A stretch of 64,000 nucleotides of DNA from Alphaproteobacteria bacterium (GCA_021775805.1 JAJFHD010000105.1:1-64000); one strand, 5' to 3'. Positions 42,073 through 50,667 are shown, numbered from the stretch's first letter. The notes: generated from the sequence alone by a model not told the origin. A program made the numbers and translations.

Positions 42073-42755
42073 TTTCCGTGATCATTCCCGCATTCAATGC
42101 ATGCAGGACCATCGGTGAGACGGTCGAGAGCATTCTGCGACAGACCCTGCCACCCGACGAGGTTATCGTTGTCGACGATGGATCGACCGATGGTACGGGC
42201 AATCACCCGGTTCTAACATCGAGCATTGTAAGGGTTTGCCGCCAGGAAAATGCCGGGGCCGCCGCCGCTCTAAACCGGGGGCTATCAGAGGTGAAAGGGG
42301 ATGTCCTCGGATTTTTGGACGCCGATGACCTTTGGTGCCCCAGGAAACTCGAATGGCAGACCGCGGTCCTGGAGCGGGATCCGTCGCTGTCTGGAGTGTC
42401 CGGCCACTTCGAGTCGTTTGCCTGTCCGACGTCAACGGCCGCCGAACAGGCGTGCTGGTCAATCCCTGCGACGCCACAGGAAGGTTGGATTCAAGGTGCC
42501 CTGTTGATGCGAAGTGATGCCGCCGCCAGAGTCGGCACCTTTCCGGAAGGCATTTCCGCCGGTTACAATGTCGACTGGATCGCCCGCATGCGGGACCTAG
42601 GCGAGCGTGTCGCGATGGTGCCGCAGGTTGTCCTGCACCGCCGAATTCATTCCGGGTCGTTGTCGCACCGCAGCGCGGAACGCGATTCCGGCTATCTGAA
42701 AATTGCCAGGATGGCGCTTGAACGCCGCCGCAAGGGACTATTGCCGCATGAGTGA
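42069..42755 (+). CDS. GT2 glycosyltransferase with canonical motifs
   Basis: 228 aa. Unlike its four neighbours it has the canonical donor motif VIVVDDGSTDGT, plus GFLDADDLW and the acceptor-side ISAGYNVDWIARMRD. The tail ARMALERRRKGLLPHE is a shorter version of the neighbours' RRRRQLGL tail, so it belongs to the same wider family. Translationally coupled to paralogue 4 (4-bp overlap) and to the NTP_transf_5 gene (8-bp overlap). Confidence 0.87.
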   Translation: MISVIIPAFNACRTIGETVESILRQTLPPDEVIVVDDGSTDGTGNHPVLTSSIVRVCRQENAGAAAALNRGLSEVKGDVLGFLDADDLWCPRKLEWQTAVLERDPSLSGVSGHFESFACPTSTAAEQACWSIPATPQEGWIQGALLMRSDAAARVGTFPEGISAGYNVDWIARMRDLGERVAMVPQVVLHRRIHSGSLSHRSAERDSGYLKIARMALERRRKGLLPHE

Positions 42756-44193
42756 TTTCGATCCGGAAGCCATGTGGCCGACTGGAACCATGCGGCTGTT
42801 GCTTCAAGCGGCATTTCACAAAGACCACGACATCGCGCGTCAGGCGTGGACGGCCTGGGAGGAAGAAACCGATTTCGACGAGGCCGGCTGGTCTGAGATG
42901 CGACTTTGCGCGGTCATTGCGCGCCGGCTCGATGAGCTCGGCGTGTCGGCAAGAAACATGCCCAGAATTAGCGGCATCCGAAGGTATATCTGGGCCAAAA
43001 GCAGTTCGGTTCTGAATGCGGCGATCCCGGTGCTGGAGGCGCTCAAAGATGCCGGCGTTCCCGCCGTCATTCTAAAAGGCGGTGCGAGGCGCGTTCTAGG
43101 CGGTTCGGGGAGCGGTGAGCGACATATCCACGACGTCGATATACTTGTTCCGAAGTCGCGATTTGTCGAGGTTCTGGATCTGACCGAAGCCATCGGCTGG
43201 AACAATACATGGGGTGCATCGCGGGATTGGCTGGAGACGATGTTTACCTCGGCGCGTCACTCGATCAGCATCAGTCCCGATGGGAAACGCGAAGTCGATG
43301 TTCATATTCACTCGTTGCTGTTGAACAGATGCCCAGATCATGACGAACGGCTGCTGCGCAGAGTGCGGCAGGTGCCAATGGGCCAGCTCGATGTCCTTGT
43401 CCCCGGTCCGGAAGATCTGCTGATTACCGCGTGCGTCCACGGTCAACTATTCGATCCCGACGGGGCGCAGGACTGGGTGGGGGATGTCGTCGACGTGATT
43501 GCCTCCGGCTCAATCGACTGGCGGGTCGTCCTCGAAGAGGCCGAACGTCGCGACATCTGGGTCTATATTTATGTAGCCCTCGATTACATAGCCCGCGATC
43601 TTGGGCATGAAATTCCGGATTTTGTGCTCGACAAATCAAAAGACATGATTGCCCAGCCGTTCCTCGACGAGTATCTCGGCATGGCAAACTTCTGGGATGC
43701 GAAAACACGCGAGATCCGTGCCAGTTGGGGAGCGGCAACACAGGAGCGCGCCCGACGCTGGGCAGCCCGAGTGCATCCTGAACCCGATGGTGGCCGTACA
43801 GCCTTGCGCAAAAAAGGAAGCTGGAAGACTGTCCGGGAACGCGACGATCTCCAGTCGGCATATCGAATTGCCGTGCCAGAATGGACCCGCGCGGCTGCAG
43901 GCCATGTCACTCTCGAGGTCAAATGCAAAATCCGGCCGACGGTCGACGCCCAGACATTTGACATCGTCATAGCCTGTTTCGAATCGCACAAGGTCGAATT
44001 TTCAAGCCAGAGTGTCGACGTCAAAGACCACGCCGGCTGGTTCGGGCCGACTCTTCGATTGTCGATCCCGATCGAAACGACGATGCTTGCGGCCTACACC
44101 CTGCAGCAGGTCGAGATTCAGTTCCTCCAACCGGGCACACTCGCGCCCGCTCCTGTGGGCGTCCGATCGGTTGCCATACGCTGGTGTGCATAA
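42748..44193 (+). CDS. NTP_transf_5 family nucleotidyltransferase
   Basis: 481 aa. Residues ~85-330 match the uncharacterised nucleotidyltransferase family (PF14907): AVILKGGARRVLGG with Lys110-Gly-Gly, then RHIHDVDILVP with the Asp129-x-Asp131 metal pair, and VDVHIHSLLL as the third acidic strand. The last ~130 residues form a separate beta-rich domain. These proteins repeatedly occur with PqqD-like and HprK-like genes, as here, but the reaction is unknown. It overlaps the upstream glycosyltransferase gene by 8 bp and ends the packed block. Confidence 0.82.
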   Translation: MSDFDPEAMWPTGTMRLLLQAAFHKDHDIARQAWTAWEEETDFDEAGWSEMRLCAVIARRLDELGVSARNMPRISGIRRYIWAKSSSVLNAAIPVLEALKDAGVPAVILKGGARRVLGGSGSGERHIHDVDILVPKSRFVEVLDLTEAIGWNNTWGASRDWLETMFTSARHSISISPDGKREVDVHIHSLLLNRCPDHDERLLRRVRQVPMGQLDVLVPGPEDLLITACVHGQLFDPDGAQDWVGDVVDVIASGSIDWRVVLEEAERRDIWVYIYVALDYIARDLGHEIPDFVLDKSKDMIAQPFLDEYLGMANFWDAKTREIRASWGAATQERARRWAARVHPEPDGGRTALRKKGSWKTVRERDDLQSAYRIAVPEWTRAAAGHVTLEVKCKIRPTVDAQTFDIVIACFESHKVEFSSQSVDVKDHAGWFGPTLRLSIPIETTMLAAYTLQQVEIQFLQPGTLAPAPVGVRSVAIRWCA

Positions 44194-44528
44194 TGCCGCC
44201 GCCGATCGCCAGCAGACCGGTTCACCAGTTTGTAACGCGGGCATGGTGTGCGGTTGTCGGCGAAATTGGCAGATGTCCCCGGAATTCCACCAAATTCGCA
44301 TAATGTAATTGTGACGGACGTGGTCGATGGCATAAGATGTGCGAAGTTGGCGTGGCGGCTGGACAGAAGATTGCCACAACGGCTTGCATTCCTTGTCGAA
44401 ATGATCTTTCAACTATGCATGGATGCCGATCGGCGTTGAAGTGGCGTTCCTCAAGACCTGCAGCGCAAGAGTACGATGAGTGGTTGGGTTTTGAACAACC
44501 AATTAGATAAGAACAGTTGGGCTGCGAA
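44194..44528. other. Gene-free stretch upstream of ino1
   Basis: 335 bp with no convincing gene; a 63-codon GTG frame (44248-44439) has no family or ribosome site support. It must contain the promoter of the ino1 operon. An inverted repeat TGGTTG-N9-CAACCA (44481-44501) sits 28 bp before the ino1 start and could be an operator. Confidence 0.45.
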
Positions 44529-45641
44529 ATGAGCAAGATAGGAGTGGGACTGGTCGGTGTTGGCAATTGTGCCAGTTCACTTGTGCAGGGGCTCGCCTGT
44601 CATCGGACTGCCAATGGTGAGATGACTGGCGTTCCGTTTCCCGTTCTCTCCGGATATACAATCGGCGACATCGATGTGGTTTGCGCCTTCGATGTTGACC
44701 GCCGCAAAGTCGGCTACGATCTGGCGGACGCGATTTTTGCCGAACCAAACTGCACGACCCGATTCTTTCCCGGAGTACCCAAGAGCGGTGTTACCGTCGC
44801 ACGTGGCCCCAATCTCGACGGCGTATCGGCAATGATGAGCTCGGCACCGCGGGGGTTTGAAGTGAGCGACGAGCCGGAACCCAGCAAAGGCGACGTCATC
44901 GATCAAATCCGGTCCTCGGGCGTGCAGGTGCTTGTCAACTACCTGCCGGTCGGCTCTCAATCGGCAAGCGAATTCTATGCCGAGTGTGCCCTTGAGGCCG
45001 GTGTCGCCTTCGTCAACGCGATTCCGGTTTTTCTTGGCAGCGACGACAGCTGGAACGCGAGGTTTGCCGACGCGGGCCTGCCCATTCTCGGCGACGACAT
45101 TAAGGCACAGATGGGCGCCACGGTTGTCCAGCGTCACCTCTCGCACTTGTTTGACATGCGAGGCGCCAAATTGGATCGGGCCTATCAGCTTAATGTGGGC
45201 GGGAACACCGATTTCCTGAACATGCTGGACAGTAATCGATTGTCGTCCAAGCGCCATTCAAAAACAGAAGCCGTGCAATCCGCTCTTGAAGAGAGACTCG
45301 AAGACGACAACATTCGTGTCGGTCCGTCGGACTATGTGTCCTGGTTGGACGACCAGAAAGTTGCCTATATGAGGCTTGAAGGCCAGCTTTTTGGCGGTGT
45401 GCCGATGAACATGGAGATCCGGCTTGCGGTTGAAGATTCACCCAATGCTGCGGCAATGTCGTGCATTGCCATTCGGTGCGCCCGGATTGCACTGGACCGC
45501 GGCCTCTCTGGTGCTATAAGCGATGTATGTCCGTTCTTGTTCAAACATCCGCTGCAGCAGATGAACGACGAGCATGCCTACGAACGCCTGAAGCAGTTTG
45601 CAGATCTTGGGACCAGGACAGGCGAAACGGACGCCGTGTGA
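44529..45641 (+). CDS. ino1: Inositol-3-phosphate synthase
   Basis: 370 aa, matching the shorter prokaryotic inositol-1-phosphate synthases. It has the NAD motif IGVGLVGVGNCASSLVQG, YTIGDIDVVCAFDVD, VNYLPVGSQSASEFYA, the active-site region PILGDDIKAQMGATVVQR and QLNVGGNTDFLNM. It isomerises glucose 6-phosphate to inositol 3-phosphate, the entry to inositol lipids and other inositol compounds. It is first in a very tight operon (1 bp to the SDR gene). ATG 44529 is chosen; an upstream TTG is in frame but poorly supported. Confidence 0.95.
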   Translation: MSKIGVGLVGVGNCASSLVQGLACHRTANGEMTGVPFPVLSGYTIGDIDVVCAFDVDRRKVGYDLADAIFAEPNCTTRFFPGVPKSGVTVARGPNLDGVSAMMSSAPRGFEVSDEPEPSKGDVIDQIRSSGVQVLVNYLPVGSQSASEFYAECALEAGVAFVNAIPVFLGSDDSWNARFADAGLPILGDDIKAQMGATVVQRHLSHLFDMRGAKLDRAYQLNVGGNTDFLNMLDSNRLSSKRHSKTEAVQSALEERLEDDNIRVGPSDYVSWLDDQKVAYMRLEGQLFGGVPMNMEIRLAVEDSPNAAAMSCIAIRCARIALDRGLSGAISDVCPFLFKHPLQQMNDEHAYERLKQFADLGTRTGETDAV

Positions 45642-45642
45642 A

Positions 45643-46488
45643 ATGAACGACCGTGCGCAACCATCCGCGCAGTCTTCCGGACATGCGATTATTACTGGCG
45701 GCAGCAGCGGTATCGGCTTGGAAATCGCAAAACAGCTTGCCGGAAAAGGCTTCTCCGTCAGCATTCTTGCCCGCGACCGGGATCGCCTTGCCGTTGCCAA
45801 ATCGATCATCGAGAAATCCTGTGCGCAGGGAGCGGCAGTGGCCTGCCACTCTGTGGATGTGCGCGATTCGGCCGCTTGCTTGAATGGGGTGGAGCAATGC
45901 GTGAAACAGTTCGGAGTACCGAATTGGGCGGTCAGCTCGGCAGGGATCGTCGAACCTGGCGATATTCTGGGTTTGCCGGTTGAGATTTACGAACAACTCA
46001 TGAGCACGAACTATTTCGGCAGCTTGTATTTTGCCCATGCGATTGCGCCCATAATGAGGGATGCCGGCGGCGGTCGATTGGTTTTTATTGCGTCCGGGGC
46101 TGCCCTGATCGGGCTGCACGGTTATTCGGCTTATGCGGCCTCAAAATTCGCGGTTAGAGGACTTGCCGAGTCCCTGCGCATTGAACTCAAACCTGCGGGT
46201 ATTTCGGTGACGCTCGCCTATCCGCCCGACACCGAGACACCCCAATTCGCCGAGGAAGCGCCCAAACGATCCGAAGCAACCAACAAGATCGTTGGAAAGG
46301 GCGGACAAAGAAAACCGGCCGATATTGCCACGCTTATCGTCGAGGCGGCTCAACGTAAGCGATTCTCAGTGGCGCCCGGTTTCGTTCTGGGTGCATTGAA
46401 TCCATTGCACAGCATCCTGGCGCCGGTTGCACGCAGTTATCAGGATCGGGTGGTTGCGGACACAAATCGGTCGAAATCGAAAAAATAG
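45643..46488 (+). CDS. 3-ketodihydrosphingosine reductase-like SDR
   Basis: 281 aa. Cofactor motif TGGSSGIG (18-25), catalytic Ser in IASGAA, and Tyr164/Lys168 in YSAYAASKFAVRG. Beyond generic SDR features, the run ELKPAGISVTLAYPPDTETP followed by QFAEE is what I recall from eukaryotic 3-ketodihydrosphingosine reductases (KDSR/FVT1), and the usual NNAG reads SSAG. That enzyme reduces 3-ketosphinganine to sphinganine. It starts 1 bp after the ino1 stop and ends 6 bp before the CdsA-like gene, which supports a lipid role. SDR substrate calls by similarity are risky. Confidence 0.75.
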   Translation: MNDRAQPSAQSSGHAIITGGSSGIGLEIAKQLAGKGFSVSILARDRDRLAVAKSIIEKSCAQGAAVACHSVDVRDSAACLNGVEQCVKQFGVPNWAVSSAGIVEPGDILGLPVEIYEQLMSTNYFGSLYFAHAIAPIMRDAGGGRLVFIASGAALIGLHGYSAYAASKFAVRGLAESLRIELKPAGISVTLAYPPDTETPQFAEEAPKRSEATNKIVGKGGQRKPADIATLIVEAAQRKRFSVAPGFVLGALNPLHSILAPVARSYQDRVVADTNRSKSKK

Positions 46489-46494
46489 AACACG

Positions 46495-47439
46495 ATGCCG
46501 ACAGAAAATACACTGCCTGAGCCTCTGATTCTGGCTGGGATGATTTGGAGTCTCTGGCTGGCGGGATGCGGTTTGCTCGCAATTCTGTCCCTGGTGCCGG
46601 CATCGTGTTCGAAGGCAAGGACGTTGTGGAGCCTGATGGCAAGCGAAGGCTTGATAGTCTTTGCGGCAACCACGCCCTTGCTGTTCGGATCAAGCATCGC
46701 TGTTGTTGCGTTTCTCCTGGCGGTGGTCCGGGTGGGTTGGGAAAGCGGATATGTCTATTCTTTGCGTCCGGCTGTGGCGGACGAAGACCGGGGCCGCCTC
46801 AAAATCGCTGCGGTTGTGTTAATTGGCACCATGGGTGTCGCCGGATGCATTCTTCCTGTCTGGATGTCGATGTCAGGCATTTCGGTCGTGTTCCTGGTAT
46901 TGGTTTTCCGGGTGCTGGCTACCGAACTGGACACTACAGGTGTCGGTCGCGATGGTGTGCGAAGTCTGATCGATCTGGCAGTTTTTCCGGGACTTCCTGT
47001 CGCGGCATTCGCAGGCGTTGCGTCACAGGAAAACTGGCTGGGCATCCTTCTGATTGCATTCATTCTGGTTGAGACCTTTGACAGTTTTGCACTTTTGGGT
47101 GGACGCCTGTATGGGCGCCGGCCTCTGTTTCCGCGGACCAGTGCCAAGAAGACGATTGAGGGATTTGTCACAGGAATCCTGGCACTTGTAATTGTAACGC
47201 TGGTTTTGAACTGGTTCCTGGCACTCTTCACACTGCTTCAATGCATCGGCATCGCCATCGCGGTTGCCGGAGCGGCGGTTACCGGTGACTTTCTTGCGTC
47301 GCACGCAAAACGTGCTGCGGGTGTCAAGGATTATCCGGCAGTGCTGGCGGTGCAGGGCGGTCTGCTGGATATCATCGATGCCTGGCTCGTCACCGGTCCG
47401 GTCATCCTCACGTTGTTCTGGTTGTATGGCATCGTTTGA
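46495..47439 (+). CDS. CdsA-like phosphatidate cytidylyltransferase
   Basis: 314 aa, about eight membrane helices. The C-terminal signature SHAKRAAGVKDYPAVLAVQG then GLLDIIDAWL matches the CdsA pattern S-x-x-K-R-x-x-x-x-K-D...G-G-x-x-D-R-x-D, with Ala-Trp in place of the Arg region of the final motif. CdsA makes CDP-diacylglycerol, the donor for phosphatidylinositol-phosphate synthases. The protein is divergent in its first half, so it is probably a paralogue of the housekeeping enzyme dedicated to the ino1 operon product. No CDP-alcohol phosphotransferase is in the window. Confidence 0.8.
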   Translation: MPTENTLPEPLILAGMIWSLWLAGCGLLAILSLVPASCSKARTLWSLMASEGLIVFAATTPLLFGSSIAVVAFLLAVVRVGWESGYVYSLRPAVADEDRGRLKIAAVVLIGTMGVAGCILPVWMSMSGISVVFLVLVFRVLATELDTTGVGRDGVRSLIDLAVFPGLPVAAFAGVASQENWLGILLIAFILVETFDSFALLGGRLYGRRPLFPRTSAKKTIEGFVTGILALVIVTLVLNWFLALFTLLQCIGIAIAVAGAAVTGDFLASHAKRAAGVKDYPAVLAVQGGLLDIIDAWLVTGPVILTLFWLYGIV

Positions 47440-47461
47440 TACCCGGCCTGTGTCAGGTATC
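47438..47461. terminator. Possible hairpin between the convergent cdsA-like and pgpA genes
   Basis: GATACC and GGTATC form a 6-bp stem around a 12-nt loop that begins at the stop codon of the CdsA-like gene. No T tract, so weakly supported. Confidence 0.25.
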
Positions 47462-47496
47462 GTCTGCAAGTCTGAATCCGCTGCTTTCGGGAACGA

Positions 47497-47982
47497 TCAG
47501 ATCACTTGGATGAAACGCTGCAAGGCCAACAAGACGATGATCGCGTATCCTGCTGCGAGGGCATCATCGAACATCACACCGAAGCCGTTATGAATACGTC
47601 TGTCGGCCCAGGCGACCGGCCACGGTTTGAGAATGTCAAAAAACCTGAACAGTGCAAAAGCGACAAGCCACCAGACGACATTTGCCGGGGCAAACATCAG
47701 GGTAACGGCCATCGCCCAAATTTCGTCCCAGACAATTGCACCGTGATCCTGTTTGCCCAGGGCGTCACCGGTCTTTTGACATATCCAGACGCCAATCACA
47801 AAGAGGACTGCGTAGAGGAGCCACTGTGAAATTTCGGGCAACTGGCTGACCAGATAGAACAGTGGGAAGCCAAGCAGCGATCCAACCGTTCCCGGCCAGA
47901 AGGGAGACAATCCGCTCCCGAAGCCCAGTGCCATCATGTGCTGGGGTCTGGAAAGCATGAAGTGTATGGTCGGTTGCGTCAC
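47497..47982 (-). CDS. pgpA: Phosphatidylglycerophosphatase A family protein
   Basis: 161 aa, membrane protein. It has the family motifs GFGSGLSPFWPGTVGSL, HGAIVWDEIWAM and FRFFDILKPWPVAW, then DDALAAGYA. The family dephosphorylates phosphatidylglycerol phosphate; relatives act on phosphatidylinositol phosphate in bacteria that make inositol lipids. Its position facing the ino1-SDR-cdsA operon makes the second role possible here. GTG 47982 is used; an ATG at 47958 is an alternative. The housekeeping role cannot be excluded. Confidence 0.88.
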   Translation of the reverse strand: MTQPTIHFMLSRPQHMMALGFGSGLSPFWPGTVGSLLGFPLFYLVSQLPEISQWLLYAVLFVIGVWICQKTGDALGKQDHGAIVWDEIWAMAVTLMFAPANVVWWLVAFALFRFFDILKPWPVAWADRRIHNGFGVMFDDALAAGYAIIVLLALQRFIQVI

Positions 47983-48061
47983 GAATCACGGGTTATCCAA
48001 GAGAACGTTGTCGCGGTATAACACGGTTTTAGACATCAGAACGGGATCGGGCATTGGAAAG

Positions 48062-48679
48062 ATGCGGTGTTTGTTTGTTACATCATTGGTCATTTGCATA
48101 TCTGTACTGACAGGTGGCATCTCGCAGGCATTCACGCTGGAAAGTGAAATCGACCTCATCAACAAGAAGCCTGTTGTCCGGCCTGAGTTTCCGGTTCCAG
48201 ACGATGAAAACGTACTGTTCTATATCCAACGGTCGACCAATTCGAACACGATTGTATATGCAGCCAGGGTAACGCCTGCCGGACGGTTTGAAGGTGAATC
48301 GCCGGTACAGGCTTACTGGCGGCGGTTCAATACGACCGGAGAACGAAAAGCACTAAATTATATAGAGGAGAATTTCGCCTTTGGCATCGTCACATCGAAA
48401 TTACCCGATAACGACAATCAGATTGAAGTTCACCTGACGTCTCTTCCCTCCCGCCGCGCCACCGTCAGGATCAACACGCGCAAGCAGGTTATCGCCACCA
48501 TCAAAATGGGTGTTTACGATGTCCGGTTGCTGTACGCCTACATTGCAGTCGACGAGTCGTCGATATTGCCGTGGGTCCACTATGTCGACGTATTCGGAGT
48601 CGATCTGAAGAGTGGCAAATACGTCAGGGAACGAATACGCCCGGTCGACAAACCGAAATCCGGGCCAACGGCACATTAG
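48062..48679 (+). CDS. DUF4833 family secreted protein
   Basis: 205 aa. A signal peptide (MRCLFVTSLVICISVLTGG) ends near SQA-FT. The mature domain has the DUF4833 pattern FPVPDDENVLFYIQRSTNSN, then PVQAYWRRF and FAFGIVTSKLP. GGAAAG precedes ATG 48062; the upstream in-frame extension to 47936 lacks support. It is divergent from pgpA and beside the inositol/lipid operon, so a role in envelope lipid handling is inferred from context only. Function of the family is unknown. Confidence 0.75.
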   Translation: MRCLFVTSLVICISVLTGGISQAFTLESEIDLINKKPVVRPEFPVPDDENVLFYIQRSTNSNTIVYAARVTPAGRFEGESPVQAYWRRFNTTGERKALNYIEENFAFGIVTSKLPDNDNQIEVHLTSLPSRRATVRINTRKQVIATIKMGVYDVRLLYAYIAVDESSILPWVHYVDVFGVDLKSGKYVRERIRPVDKPKSGPTAH

Positions 48680-48895
48680 GGCCGGTTCGTAAAGCAACCC
48701 TTGGTGTGTCACGCGAACGACCCGAAGGCTCCGATGTTGCCGGAGTGCCGGCTGTTGGACTCGTTTCGCCTGGAAGCGGTGTTCACTTTCGTCCGCCAGG
48801 CAGGAACGTCGCGTCGCCTTCCTATGCGGGCAATTGCTACGTCCGGGCTGTTTGTTGTAAACAGTCCTCCCGCCTGGCCTCAGAGGAGACGCAAT

Positions 48896-49288
48896 ATGGA
48901 TCAGTTTACCGGTGGATGCCTGTGCGGCAACGTCCGGATTGAGGCGTCCGGGTCGCCATACAGGGTCGGCATTTGTCACTGCCTCGACTGCCGCAAGCAT
49001 CACGGTGCCCTTTTTCACGCCTCCGCGATATTTCCTCAGGACGCGGTGACGGTCGATGGCGAAACACGCGATTACGCCGGACGGGTCTTCTGTCCCCGCT
49101 GCGGTTCGTCCATATTCGCGCGCACCGGGGACGAAATCGAAGTGAATCTGGGTTCCCTGGATGCCCCTGACCAACTGATGCCAACCTACGAAATCTGGAC
49201 GGTCCGCCGCGAGGCCTGGTTGCCGCCGTTTCCGCTCACAAGACAGTACGACCGCAATCGTGACGCCACGAGTCGCTTTGAGACTTAG
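48896..49288 (+). CDS. GFA (glutathione-dependent formaldehyde-activating enzyme) family protein
   Basis: 130 aa. Zinc-binding Cys motifs of the family are all present: GGCLCGNVR, CHCLDCRKHHGA and FCPRCGSS. The founding member helps form S-hydroxymethylglutathione, but most family members, often several per genome, have no known substrate. GAGGAG lies about 7 nt before ATG 48896; the open frame further upstream is not supported. Confidence 0.9.
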   Translation: MDQFTGGCLCGNVRIEASGSPYRVGICHCLDCRKHHGALFHASAIFPQDAVTVDGETRDYAGRVFCPRCGSSIFARTGDEIEVNLGSLDAPDQLMPTYEIWTVRREAWLPPFPLTRQYDRNRDATSRFET

Positions 49289-49436
49289 GGCGCACTCGCA
49301 ACAGTCAAAGTCTTGAATAAATCCGTCCACAGCGCCCAGAGCTTTTCATGACCTGCAGTATCTCTTGTCGGCGGCGGTCAAGTTTCGAAACGCCGTGACC
49401 CACTGACTGGGCATACGGAAGCCGGGAGGTGACGCT

Positions 49437-49799
49437 CTAACTGCCGCGGTAGGTCGAATAGCTGAACGGCGCCGCAAGCAGCGGTACATGGTAGTGCATG
49501 TCTTCATTGTCTACCTGGAAACGGACAGGAACGCTTTCGAGGAAGATCGAGCCATCCACCATGCCGTGGCGTTCGAAGTACTCTCCGATGTCGAATTCGA
49601 GTTCGTAGAGGCCTTTCTTCAGTTCACCTTGGGGAATGAGTGGGCTGTCCGTCCGGCCGTCTTCGTTGGTTGTTGCTTCTGCCACAAGGTGGCGCTGGGC
49701 GTCGCTGATCGTGTAAAGACTGATCTCGATTCCCGCGGCCGGCAAACCGCGTACAGTGTCGAGAACATGAGTTGAGAGATAACCGCTCGTGTTTGTCAT
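49437..49799 (-). CDS. uraH: 5-hydroxyisourate hydrolase
   Basis: 120 aa transthyretin-related protein. The N-terminal LSTHVLDTVRGLPAAGI (His11), the central ELEFDIGEYFERHG and the C-terminal YHVPLLAAPFSYSTYRGS with the diagnostic YRGS ending are all present. It hydrolyses 5-hydroxyisourate to OHCU in urate breakdown; uraD for the next step is at 54334-54870. ATG 49799 is chosen because GGAGG is 5 nt upstream; the adjacent ATG 49802 is too close. It follows the ankyrin gene by 64 bp on the same strand. Confidence 0.93.
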   Translation of the reverse strand: MTNTSGYLSTHVLDTVRGLPAAGIEISLYTISDAQRHLVAEATTNEDGRTDSPLIPQGELKKGLYELEFDIGEYFERHGMVDGSIFLESVPVRFQVDNEDMHYHVPLLAAPFSYSTYRGS

Positions 49800-49863
49800 C
49801 ATTTCCTCCTGGAGGTGACCTCGAATTGTCCGTGAAATCATGACTGCTTGGTTCTGCAGTACT

Positions 49864-50541
49864 CTATTTTTCGGCACTGCGAATGATCGCAGCAATTTGA
49901 TCGTAGTTACGGGCGACGGCATGTTGCAAAGCTGTCACGCCATTGCGGTCGCCAATTGATACATCGGCACCGGCTTCTACCAACGCCATGACGGTTGCAA
50001 TGTGATCTGGGCCGCCATCGCCAAGAACAACGGCTTCAATCAAAGCTGTCCATACCAAATTATTGACATGATCAAGCGGTGCACCAGCCTTGATCAGACG
50101 TCTTACGACTTCGTGATGGCCGAGATGCGCAGCCGCGATGAGGGCAGTGCCGTCGTATATGCTTGTGGTAAGGCCTGGATCGTTGCCAAGTTCAATTGCC
50201 AGCGAAACCATCTCAGGATCGTTGGCGACCGCGGCTATTGTCACCACATCGTATATGCCCTCTTCCAGGGCGTTCATGTCCGCGCCAGCTTCCGCCAGAG
50301 CACGAACAACATCATAGCTGGACGCAAATGCCGCGACATGGGCGGGTGTGCGGCCATAGCTATCGCGCACATCGGGGTTGGCCCCTTCTGCCATTATCTG
50401 CCTGACCGCATCGGGATCGTTTTCGTGGGCCGCCTTGTGCAAACCTTCATAGCTGCTGATCTCTGTGGGGGAAGGCGCTCTTTGCGCCCATGATTGCGTT
50501 GCCGCAGATAACAGTAGACTAATCACAAGAATGCGTAGCAT
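49864..50541 (-). CDS. Secreted ankyrin repeat protein
   Basis: 225 aa. A signal peptide (MLRILVISLLLSAATQ) ends near SWA-QR. It carries about six ankyrin repeats with consensus patterns such as GRTPAHVAAFASSYDVVRAL and GTALIAAAHLGHHEVVRRL, filling the protein. It is expected in the periplasm as a binding scaffold. It lies just upstream of uraH on the same strand, so co-transcription is likely, but no functional link is apparent. Confidence 0.88.
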   Translation of the reverse strand: MLRILVISLLLSAATQSWAQRAPSPTEISSYEGLHKAAHENDPDAVRQIMAEGANPDVRDSYGRTPAHVAAFASSYDVVRALAEAGADMNALEEGIYDVVTIAAVANDPEMVSLAIELGNDPGLTTSIYDGTALIAAAHLGHHEVVRRLIKAGAPLDHVNNLVWTALIEAVVLGDGGPDHIATVMALVEAGADVSIGDRNGVTALQHAVARNYDQIAAIIRSAEK

Positions 50542-50667
50542 GATTTCACTCCTTGGCGTCGAGCCTCATCGGATGGGATCGGGCCTGTTATTTTCAACCG
50601 GAAGCCGGACCCTTGCGTTGGCCGCATCCATGCCTGTACGGGTGCGGAACGGCCAGGGAGATGGTAC

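Noticed and set aside
44248..44439. 63-codon GTG frame upstream of ino1 considered as a precursor peptide
   Set aside because: No leader/core character, no ribosome site, and downstream of the RRE block; kept as noncoding.
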